A DNA stretch of 18,675 bases from CAZYVU01 sp964651435. GTDB taxonomy: Bacteria > Desulfobacterota > Syntrophorhabdia > Syntrophorhabdales > CAYQXL01. Position 1 is the first letter of the stretch; each line of letters starts with the position of its first letter. Where the stretch lies: the NCBI GenBank assembly GCA_964651435.1, contig CAZYVU010000046.1:1-18675 (forward strand), written 5' to 3'. Below the pieces are notes generated by a model that was given only the letters and a program-made list of their open reading frames with translations, searched no databases and was not told where the DNA came from. Shown one piece after another: positions 1 through 5,931 of this stretch. A program made the position numbers and the translations under genes.

Positions 1-146
1 AACGGGTTCCTCATCGCACCCGAATACCGGGGAAGGTTTTAGAAGACAGAAGAGGGAGAAACGGAGAAGCGGAGAGGGGGAGAAACAGCAACGGCGGTAA
101 TTGAGTGAATGGTTGGGGTGGAAAAAGAGGGAGGACAGGGGCAATA

Positions 147-235
147 GATGCTGGATGCTCGATGTTGGTTGTGCTGTGTACCAGATAAACCAAATAAACC
201 AGATAAACCAAATAAACCCAACAAACCAGACAAAC
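147..235. repeat. Two adjacent short tandem-repeat tracts in the left intergenic region
   Basis: Three 7-bp units (GATGCTG, GATGCTC, GATGTTG) lie at 147-167. They are followed by six 9-bp units at 182-235 with consensus CARAYAAAC: CAGATAAAC and CAAATAAAC alternate twice, then come CCAACAAAC and CAGACAAAC. The rest of 1-262 is non-coding as far as I can see. A purine-rich GA stretch lies at about 41-90, and no convincing terminator follows the leftward gene that ends at 263. Because 9 is a multiple of 3, the tract yields Gln-Ile-Asn repeats in one frame, which should not be read as a protein. The repeats are seen directly; their origin as an intergenic minisatellite is inferred. Confidence 0.8.
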
Positions 236-262
236 CGTATGACGGCCACTGAAGACGGGATA

Positions 263-2185
263 TTAATGGAAGGACAGGGATCGGAGTGCCAGGGCCAGGA
301 TGCGGTAATCAGAGCTGTTGGGCGCACGGGCCTGCGGCAGATCGAACCGGAGCACGTTGTTGTCATCGGCAAGCAGGAGTGAGGGGTCGAGGGGAATCGT
401 CTCGGTAAAGGCAGGCGACATGGTGCCGTCGGCTGCAGAGGTTGCTATGGAATGCACCTTCGTTCCGTTAAGATAAATGTGGATTGTCTGGCTTCCGAGC
501 GTATAGAACTCCATGGTCAGGTTCGGGCGGTGAAGGAGACGGACCTTTTCGGACATGCGGAAATGTATGGCCGAGGAGTTGCCTGACGACCACCGGAAGC
601 CCTTCTCGGGACTGTGCCACTCCTCAAAAAACAGCCCCTCTGCATCATAGGGCAAAACTTTCCTCAGGGTTACGGGATTGAAGCGGTAGGCGCTAAGGCC
701 GTAGCCATGGCTTTCGACGAGGCAGCGATTATGACATTCCGCCGCCCTGGAAACGCGGAAGGCGGGCAGGCCCTTGCCGTGACAAACCCTTTTGTCGGTG
801 TAGAGGAAGGCCATATGTTTCCAGGTGGTGCATGCCCCGACGTGTCTCCTGTCCAGCTCCACCAATAGCCCGCTGACGAGAGGCCAGAGGTTGTGCTCCG
901 AGTAATCGATGCCCGCGAAAGAGGGGAAAGGGCGGCCCTGCTCTATTAGGTCTGCGAAGCGCAGTATTGGTTTCCTCCAGACGTTATGACGTTCCTCCAT
1001 ATTCTTGAGGGGGAAGAGAAAGCAGACCGCAATGGCGGCGAAGGATACTATCTGAAGAAATATGGCCCCGCCCGGCTTCAAGCCGGGGAAGACATCCTCC
1101 TTAGTCCCGGCAGCAAAAGGACTGAGCATGGCAGTCAGAAGGGTGACCGGTATGCCGACATAGAATTGGGCCACAAAATAGTAGAGAGTCGAGGGGGTCT
1201 GTTTGTAGAAGGCGAGCATGGTTAGCGTCACGACCAGGCAGGTTATGGAAAGGAAAACGATCCGCGATTTGAGGGATTCCCTGGTACGGGCAACGATCAC
1301 CAAGAGGGCGATCAGGGGCAGGCCAATGGCGTATTTTATGGCGTTTTCCTGGAAAACCAGGGTCTGAACGAAGTCGCGCATTTCCTGCCAGTCCGGCTTC
1401 GGCATTGTTGCGAAACGGGCCCGGGCGGCAAGGATTTTTGAGAGGTTGCTCTGGTCGGAGACAAGGAGGTCGTAGCATATGGGGAACGCGAAGAGGGCGG
1501 CGATGCCCAGAGAATAGTAGGCCTGCTTTCGTATCGCGCTCCAGTTGACGTTTGCCCGCCTCATAAGGAATCCGATTGCCATGCTTGCGGCCAAGAAAGG
1601 TAAGGTAAAGACAGGCATGGATGCATAGCCATGTATGAGCATGCAGGCCAGCGACACCGATGCCCACAGGTACCGATGGTTCCCCTCGCTCAGATGCAAA
1701 AGGCAGACAAAGAAGGCTATGTAAGGGGCAATGAGCCGGTCCGGCATCCACAGGCTCACCACGTCCCCCCCCACAAGACCGATGAGGATACACAGAAAGG
1801 TCGCCGATAACCGGATGCTCATGCGGCACACTAGATATTTTGACAGCGCAAAACCTGCAAAGGAGACGCAGGCTGAGTTGATCAAGACGCTGCCGATCAT
1901 CCAGAGCTGGTATCGAGACAGCTCCGTCCACCCCAGCAGCAGCTCGATAGCATGGTTAAAGTAGAACCAGAAGGGGCCCGGATGATTGAAATGGAATCTG
2001 GAATAGATGCCGACCAGCAGCCACCCCTCATCCCTCAGTCTGTTGGCCAGGAGCATGTCGGCGGCCAGATCGCCCCCTACGGTGACGGCACCCGTTAGCC
2101 GGCCCCAGCTCAGGCCGAGAAGAGCGGCGAGAACGAGGGCAAAAAACGAAAGGGGGCCAAGCAGGTTTTTCCCGAGTTTTACCAT
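263..2185 (-). CDS. Polytopic GT-C-like membrane glycosyltransferase (putative)
   Basis: The 640-aa protein has about ten hydrophobic segments between residues 8 and 392 and a soluble C-terminal part (about 395-640). The first long loop after TM1 has an acidic motif (GGD at 37-39, D43) and an HPGPFWFY motif at 68-75. This layout recalls GT-C enzymes, which use polyprenyl-phosphate sugars on the periplasmic side. Residues 518-640 look like a beta-sandwich accessory domain: a W-x-SPE...RW stretch at 523-532, then alternating strands. Several Cys (452, 468, 484, 488) lie in the soluble part and could form disulfides outside the cytoplasm. The start follows a short leader with a TTGACA-type promoter, although the ribosome site is weak. 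Neighbouring SMR and GT2 genes support a lipid-linked-sugar transferase role. The exact sugar and acceptor are unknown, and the enzymatic assignment is inferred. Confidence 0.65.
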   Translation of the reverse strand: MVKLGKNLLGPLSFFALVLAALLGLSWGRLTGAVTVGGDLAADMLLANRLRDEGWLLVGIYSRFHFNHPGPFWFYFNHAIELLLGWTELSRYQLWMIGSVLINSACVSFAGFALSKYLVCRMSIRLSATFLCILIGLVGGDVVSLWMPDRLIAPYIAFFVCLLHLSEGNHRYLWASVSLACMLIHGYASMPVFTLPFLAASMAIGFLMRRANVNWSAIRKQAYYSLGIAALFAFPICYDLLVSDQSNLSKILAARARFATMPKPDWQEMRDFVQTLVFQENAIKYAIGLPLIALLVIVARTRESLKSRIVFLSITCLVVTLTMLAFYKQTPSTLYYFVAQFYVGIPVTLLTAMLSPFAAGTKEDVFPGLKPGGAIFLQIVSFAAIAVCFLFPLKNMEERHNVWRKPILRFADLIEQGRPFPSFAGIDYSEHNLWPLVSGLLVELDRRHVGACTTWKHMAFLYTDKRVCHGKGLPAFRVSRAAECHNRCLVESHGYGLSAYRFNPVTLRKVLPYDAEGLFFEEWHSPEKGFRWSSGNSSAIHFRMSEKVRLLHRPNLTMEFYTLGSQTIHIYLNGTKVHSIATSAADGTMSPAFTETIPLDPSLLLADDNNVLRFDLPQARAPNSSDYRILALALRSLSFH

Positions 2186-2209
2186 CTGTTTTGGGCTTTG
2201 CGTTGACGT

Positions 2210-2238
2210 TATTTATCTCAAACCATGTGGGTTGTCAA
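2210..2238 (-). promoter_or_regulatory. Candidate sigma70-type promoter for the GT-C-like gene
   Basis: On the minus strand a perfect TTGACA (2238-2233) is followed by a 17-base spacer and TAAATA (2215-2210), a 3/6 match to TATAAT. Transcription would start near 2203 and give a leader of about 18 nt before the ATG at 2185. The -35 box is strong and the -10 box weak, so this is only a candidate. Confidence 0.4.
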
Positions 2239-2307
2239 GGTGGCGACGGTGGATCAGCGGCCGGAAGCGGACCGGTGCGGTGAGAGACGCAGGGGCGCGC
2301 GAGCGCA

Positions 2308-2335
2308 TTGACTTCTTCGGAAGGGCCATAGTAAT
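2308..2335 (+). promoter_or_regulatory. Weak candidate promoter for the SMR-like gene
   Basis: TTGACT (2308-2313, 5/6 match) is followed by a 16-base spacer and AGTAAT (2330-2335, 4/6 match), about 80 bases upstream of the SMR-like start. It faces away from the minus-strand promoter at 2210-2238, giving a divergent arrangement. The support is consensus matching only. Confidence 0.28.
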
Positions 2336-2414
2336 GTGAAGGGACAATAAGGGGCCGGCAATTGACTCCGGCGATGTTTGGAGGAGGTCCCCAAATGATA
2401 GGGTGAGGGGGCAG

Positions 2415-2735
2415 ATGCAAAGAGGCATAGGCTTCTTGCTGTTGACGATTGTCTTCAATATTGGCGGCCACGCACTGATGAAGCAGAGCGCTCAGGGAAG
2501 CCTGCGGGGCATCCACTTTCCTTTGGGGCTCCTTTTTTTCGGGGTGTCCGTCTACTTTTACAGGATTTGCCTGAAAACGATTCCGTTAAACAAGGCGTTT
2601 CTCGTGCTGAGCGTTGCCTCCTATGTGCTGATCGGGGTCTTGAGCATACTCATCTTCAAGGAGAAGTTTTCCTGGAATCTCCTGCTCGGGTACGCAATTG
2701 TAGTCGTCGGCCTTCTCGTGGCCAACATCAAGTGA
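2415..2735 (+). CDS. SMR/ArnE-like small membrane protein, putative lipid-linked sugar flippase subunit
   Basis: The 106-aa protein has four predicted hydrophobic helices and the DMT/SMR fold signature: an early G-x-x-x-x-K (GGHALMK) in the first helix, and P-L-N-K-A-F-x-V-L-S ahead of the third helix, comparable to the P-x-G-x-A-Y stretch of EmrE and ArnE. Its length is close to ArnE (about 111 aa). Family members either expel cationic drugs or, as ArnE/F, flip undecaprenyl-phosphate aminoarabinose. Neighbouring GT2 and GT-C-like genes favour the flippase role. I chose ATG 2415 because it starts just before TM1 and follows a GAGGGGG purine run. An in-frame GTG at 2403 is the alternative and would add four residues. 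It converges on the GT2 gene, with only 9 bases between the two stop codons. Confidence 0.7.
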   Translation: MQRGIGFLLLTIVFNIGGHALMKQSAQGSLRGIHFPLGLLFFGVSVYFYRICLKTIPLNKAFLVLSVASYVLIGVLSILIFKEKFSWNLLLGYAIVVVGLLVANIK

Positions 2736-2744
2736 CGCAAAGGC

Positions 2745-3521
2745 TCATCGCCCTTTCTGAACGATGGAACCGAGCGGACCGCCACGACGTCCCATTCTTG
2801 ACGATTGACCTTTCGTTGCAATAAGATGCATACCGAACTTCACGGCTTGCTTCAAGACGTTCTTGTTGAAGGAGGAGTTGGAGAAGACATAGTGGATCGG
2901 GATCTCTTCGACCGTCATTCCGGCCCGGTAGCACATTGCCAGGGTTTCCATGTGAAAATCGAAGGCCTTTGACCTGAGCCGGGCCTTGGCAATGAGGGCG
3001 CAGGCCCGCCGGCTATATCTCCTGTAACCGCTTGTGCAATCCTCTATGCCGGGGCCGGAGATGTCAAAACAAGAGCTGGTGAGGGCGTAATTGACAACGC
3101 GCTTGGCCATGAGGCTAATCGTTTTTCGATAAAGAGGGACGTTTTCCGTGTTCTTGCGGCTTCCGATGACGACATCTATGTCCGGGTTATGGTTAAAAAA
3201 CCGAGGAAGCGCATCGGGATCGTGAGACATGCCGGCGTCCATCGTCACCACAAAATTGTAGTCCCCCTTCATGGCGTAGATCAAGCCGTCCTGTATACCT
3301 TGAGGAATGTGTGTAGCCTTGCGATGGGTAATGATGTTCAGCTTGTGGGAATATTTCCCTTCACTGCACTCGGCCTTGAGGCGCCGGAGAATATCGGCCG
3401 TTCCGTCCCTGCTTCCGTCGTCGGTGACGGAAACATCGGTATACGCTAAGGCTTTTGCGACAACCTCATGGATCGTCTCCTCCTCATTGTGGGCCGGAAT
3501 GACGACCAGATGGCGGCTCAT
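2745..3521 (-). CDS. GT2 family glycosyltransferase, dolichyl/polyprenyl-phosphate-mannose-synthase-like
   Basis: The 258-aa cytoplasmic enzyme has a GT-A fold. N-terminal VVIPAHNEEETI (6-17) and DDGSRDGT (34-41) are the nucleotide-binding signature. MDAGMSHDP (94-102) sits where polyprenyl-phosphate GT2 enzymes have MDADLSHDP. The family transfers a sugar from a nucleotide donor to polyprenyl phosphate. It lacks the C-terminal membrane helices of GtrB/ArnC and so resembles soluble DPM1-type synthases. The second Asp of the DxD-like motif is Gly97. The start MSRHLVV is set by homology and by an ATGA overlap with the upstream nucleotidyltransferase stop; the open frame upstream to 3626 is a shadow of that gene. 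It is third in the leftward operon and likely the step that loads the lipid carrier. Substrate unknown. Confidence 0.85.
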   Translation of the reverse strand: MSRHLVVIPAHNEEETIHEVVAKALAYTDVSVTDDGSRDGTADILRRLKAECSEGKYSHKLNIITHRKATHIPQGIQDGLIYAMKGDYNFVVTMDAGMSHDPDALPRFFNHNPDIDVVIGSRKNTENVPLYRKTISLMAKRVVNYALTSSCFDISGPGIEDCTSGYRRYSRRACALIAKARLRSKAFDFHMETLAMCYRAGMTVEEIPIHYVFSNSSFNKNVLKQAVKFGMHLIATKGQSSRMGRRGGPLGSIVQKGR

Positions 3522-4240
3522 ACAAAAAAGCCCTCTGCCAGCCGAATATCTTCGTGCGTGTTGACGTTGGTGTACTTTTCGCAGATCATAAACGCCTTGA
3601 TCGTCATGGCATCGTCGATGGCGCACTGAATCAGATCCGGCAGCTCCTTCTCGTTTCGTTCGTGGTGGATGGGGGTATACTTGATGTAATCGTAGATTTG
3701 ATTACGAAAGACGCAGTGGCCGGTCCCTTGGAACTCATTGAGCGGGTGTCGGGGCTTTTCGATGAGGCGATAGATATCGTTGTTCGGCCCTTTGATCATG
3801 GTATAGGTTTTCCGAATCTGATTCCGGTCTGCAACTCTAACAATGCCGCAGATGCCGAATATGTCGCTGTTACTCTCAAACTCGGCGATCATGGCCTGAT
3901 GTTTAGGGTTGAAGAGAATCTCATCGCCCAGCATGAGAAAGAAGTCGGCACCGTCTACCGTTTCCTGGGCACATTCGATGGCGTGGACAAGCCCCTTTTG
4001 CTCGGTCTGAATCACGTACCTGATCCTTGTCCCTTTATAGGTGTTGCCCAGAAAATTGATGATGGTTTCGGCCTTGTAACCAACGACCAGGACAATCTCA
4101 TCGACGCCCACGTCGATGGCACAGTCCATGTTGTACTCGATCAGATGCTTCCCGCGGACTTCAACCATACATTTGTTTTGGCGGGCGGACAGCTCGTTGA
4201 TCCGGTTTCCCCTTCCTCCAGCCAGAACCAATGCCTTCAT
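3518..4240 (-). CDS. NDP-sugar pyrophosphorylase-type nucleotidyltransferase
   Basis: The 240-aa protein opens with MKALVLAGGRGNRI, the G-G-x-G-x-R nucleotide-binding loop of sugar-1-phosphate nucleotidyltransferases. A Lys at 23 corresponds to the conserved PK lysine. LGDEIL (104-109) carries the metal-binding Asp106, and EKP (161-163) and the C-terminal NVNTHED are further family marks. The reaction would be sugar-1-phosphate plus NTP giving NDP-sugar and pyrophosphate in the cytoplasm. Two ATGs lie two codons apart. I prefer 4240 because GGAAGGG stands 8 bases upstream of it; ATG 4246 overlaps the epimerase stop as ATGA but would have only 2 bases of spacing. No C-terminal left-handed beta-helix is present, so it is a short single-domain form. 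Base and sugar specificity cannot be read from the sequence. Confidence 0.85.
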   Translation of the reverse strand: MKALVLAGGRGNRINELSARQNKCMVEVRGKHLIEYNMDCAIDVGVDEIVLVVGYKAETIINFLGNTYKGTRIRYVIQTEQKGLVHAIECAQETVDGADFFLMLGDEILFNPKHQAMIAEFESNSDIFGICGIVRVADRNQIRKTYTMIKGPNNDIYRLIEKPRHPLNEFQGTGHCVFRNQIYDYIKYTPIHHERNEKELPDLIQCAIDDAMTIKAFMICEKYTNVNTHEDIRLAEGFFV

Positions 4241-4245
4241 AGCCA

Positions 4246-5283
4246 TCACCCTTCCGTCGAAGCCAAGACGTTGCGGCTTTCCCTGATCCAGTCGATGAGC
4301 ATGGAAACACCTTCTCTGGGAAGCACCTTGGGGGACCAACGGAGCTCCTTTTGCGCTCTGGAGATATCGCAGATAAAATAACGCAGGTCGGCATAGCGGT
4401 CGGGGGCGAACCTCACTTCAGGCTTTATCCCGTTGATCTCTCCGATCAGGTCGATGCATTCCAGCAGCGAGATGGCGGTCCCGAGTCCGCCGCCGATGTT
4501 GTAGACACCGGGTTTCCGAGTCGTGTAGAAGGCGTCAAAGGCCTCACACACATCGGTGGCGTAAATGATGTCACGAATCTGCTTCCCTGTCCCAAATACC
4601 GTTAAGGGCCGGTTCAGGACGCTCCGGATGGCAAAATTGGCGACCCACCCGTGATCCTCGCCGCCGAACTGCCTCGTGCCGTAGATGCCCGTCAGGCGAA
4701 AACTGGCCGCCTCAAGTTGATATGTATCGATGAAGACCCTCGTGTAAATATCTCCCGCTGCCTTGGAGCCATGCAATGGTGACAGGTGGCCGCCCAACGT
4801 GGGATAGCTTTCGTCGATGCCGTGAGGCTCTCGGATGTATCTGGTTTTGTCTTCTTGCAACTCATCGTTGATCCTGTTGCCGTAAATGTGAATGGTGGCG
4901 CAGCAGGCAACAGGTATCTTCAGCGTGCGGGCGGCATCCAGAACGTTGAACGTCCCCATGACGTTGGTGGTGACATCCAGCCGGGGGTCCTCCCAACTGA
5001 TGGTCATGGCCGGCTGGGCGGCCGTATGGACAATGTAGTCGCAGCCGGCCGCGTGATCGAGAAGCTCCTCATAATTGCGGACGTCGGCCCTGACCATGCG
5101 AACGCCCAGGCCCGTCAGGAAATTCCAGTTATAGTCCCGCGCCTCTTCCGTGGTGAGCCCTGTTCTCTTGAGCTCGTGCTTCGTCATGTTGTCATAAGCG
5201 ATAACTTCCGCGCCCTTCTTCACATAAAACTCGCAAACATGAGAACCCAAGAAGCCACAACCGCCCGTTACAAGAACCCTCAT
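4246..5283 (-). CDS. NAD-dependent SDR epimerase/dehydratase, CDP-paratose 2-epimerase (CDP-tyvelose epimerase)-like
   Basis: The 345-aa extended short-chain dehydrogenase starts with the Rossmann motif TGGCGFLG (6-13). HTAAQPAMT (86-94), TRYIREPHGIDES, SFRLTGIYGTRQFG, DHGWV, GTGKQIRD and NIGG follow the order and wording I recall for Salmonella tyvelose epimerase, so the subfamily call is good. In the family this enzyme inverts C2 of a CDP-linked sugar through NAD-dependent oxidation. The catalytic segment here reads S-P-L-H-G-S-K (168-174): Lys174 is kept, but Leu170 stands in place of the YxxxK tyrosine, and the upstream S-[ST] site is Ala129-Thr130. Activity may therefore be altered, or the proton donor replaced. 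GAGGTGAG lies before the ATG at 5283. It is the first gene of the leftward operon and overlaps the next gene region. Confidence 0.8.
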   Translation of the reverse strand: MRVLVTGGCGFLGSHVCEFYVKKGAEVIAYDNMTKHELKRTGLTTEEARDYNWNFLTGLGVRMVRADVRNYEELLDHAAGCDYIVHTAAQPAMTISWEDPRLDVTTNVMGTFNVLDAARTLKIPVACCATIHIYGNRINDELQEDKTRYIREPHGIDESYPTLGGHLSPLHGSKAAGDIYTRVFIDTYQLEAASFRLTGIYGTRQFGGEDHGWVANFAIRSVLNRPLTVFGTGKQIRDIIYATDVCEAFDAFYTTRKPGVYNIGGGLGTAISLLECIDLIGEINGIKPEVRFAPDRYADLRYFICDISRAQKELRWSPKVLPREGVSMLIDWIRESRNVLASTEG

Positions 5284-5308
5284 TTCTCACCTCATTACAT
5301 TCTATAAG

Positions 5309-5320
5309 ACGCTGCAGCGT
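5309..5320. other. 12-bp perfect palindrome in the leader of the leftward operon
   Basis: ACGCTGCAGCGT is a perfect palindrome at 5309-5320, between the extended -10 box (5369-5377) and the epimerase start. A second short inverted repeat, GCAAC-5-GTTGC, occupies 5331-5345. They could be a protein-binding site or weak leader hairpins. The symmetry is seen directly; any regulatory role is a guess. Confidence 0.3.
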
Positions 5321-5368
5321 TGGTGGGCCCGCAACGGGACGTTGCAACAGGACCCTCTTTCATTTCCG

Positions 5369-5377
5369 ATTATACCA
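5369..5377 (-). promoter_or_regulatory. Extended -10 promoter for the leftward epimerase operon
   Basis: On the minus strand the sequence TGGTATAAT contains a perfect TATAAT (5374-5369) preceded by the TGN extension (5377-5375). The -35 position at 17-base spacing is poor (TATCCT), as is common for extended -10 promoters. The start would fall near 5362, giving a leader of about 79 nt. Confidence 0.5.
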
Positions 5378-5465
5378 GATGAGTCATAAGAAGGATAGGG
5401 ATTTCAGCGGCTTCCGGACTGTGCTTCGATGTGGCAGAGGCGCTATTGGGAAGTTGCGCAGACCG

Positions 5466-5494
5466 TGGAAAAAAGGGCGTCATAGACATAAAAT
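5466..5494 (+). promoter_or_regulatory. Candidate promoter for the rightward polysaccharide operon
   Basis: TGGAAA (5466-5471, 4/6) is followed by a 17-base spacer and TAAAAT (5489-5494, 5/6), 34 bases before the first gene. The surrounding bases are notably AT-rich compared with the locus. It lies back to back with the leftward extended -10 promoter, so both operons could be co-regulated from this gap. No other gene-like content is visible in 5284-5528. Confidence 0.4.
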
Positions 5495-5528
5495 TGATTT
5501 TGTTATAGATTGATGTGAGGCTTGGGCT

Positions 5529-5915
5529 ATGGCGGGAGAAGGAGAGAAAGATCAGCAGGTTTCCGTAGATACGATCATGGCGGAAATACGTTTGAGGGCA
5601 AGGGACCTGGAGAAGTCGGAAAAGACCCCATCCGGGTCATCCAGGGAGAGTAACGACGAGATTCCGGCGGTGCCCAAGGCAGGTTATGTTGTCGTGGGGG
5701 CGAGGCGCCGTTTTGGGCGGTGGATCGCAAAAGCGGTAAAGGCCTGCTATCCCATCCCGGTTCTGGGCTGGATGGCCAAAAGAACTGTCGATTACCTTCA
5801 ACTGCCTCGAAGAATCGGCTACATCATAGAGGAGGTGGAAGTGCTCTATGACAGAATAGACGCCTTGGAAAGGGAGGTAAAGCGCCTTAGAAACGAAAAG
5901 GGGAGGACCTCCTGA
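5529..5915 (+). CDS. Small coiled-coil protein sharing modules with the downstream methyltransferase
   Basis: The 128-aa protein has no recognised enzymatic domain. Residues 11-25 (V-S-V-x-x-I-M-x-x-I...A-R) form a short amphipathic helix of a type seen at the N-terminus of polysaccharide-cluster proteins. Residues 31-50 look like a flexible linker. Residues 57-80 have GARRRF...AVKACYPIPVLG, a basic and hydrophobic patch that may touch the membrane. Residues 98-123 have heptad-like spacing and suggest a coiled coil. The methyltransferase at 10385 carries the same N-terminal motif (50-64) and GLRRRY...AVKAW...VPFIG (195-216) before its own coil. A scaffold or partner role is inferred. The start has GTGAGG 8 bases upstream. 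It leads the operon and is followed after 16 bases by a GT4 gene. Confidence 0.75.
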   Translation: MAGEGEKDQQVSVDTIMAEIRLRARDLEKSEKTPSGSSRESNDEIPAVPKAGYVVVGARRRFGRWIAKAVKACYPIPVLGWMAKRTVDYLQLPRRIGYIIEEVEVLYDRIDALEREVKRLRNEKGRTS

Positions 5916-5931
5916 TAACAGGTCGGGCGGG

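Noticed and set aside
182..235. Possible CRISPR array
   Set aside because: Units are 9 bp with no spacers between them; this is a simple tandem repeat.
101..382. 93-codon plus-strand frame with Gln-Ile-Asn repeats
   Set aside because: The repeat is a by-product of the 9-bp tandem DNA repeat, and the frame runs into the 3' end of the minus-strand gene.
1101..1931. 276-codon minus-strand frame inside the GT-C-like gene
   Set aside because: It is in another frame of the same strand, with His/Arg/Pro/Cys-rich composition and no hydrophobic segments, whereas the 640-aa frame has coherent membrane topology.
3522..3626. Upstream extension of the GT2 gene
   Set aside because: It overlaps the nucleotidyltransferase coding region and encodes a His/Arg-rich stretch unlike any GT2 N-terminus; MSRHLVVIPAHNE is the natural start.
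3554..4381. 275-codon plus-strand open frame opposite the nucleotidyltransferase
   Set aside because: The minus strand carries the conserved GGRGxR, LGD and EKP motifs, so the plus-strand frame is a mirror of that coding sequence.
5902..5912. Inverted repeat GGAGG-A-CCTCC at the end of the 128-aa gene, considered as a terminator
   Set aside because: The loop is too short for the full stem, there is no following T run, and the next gene starts a few bases later in the same operon.
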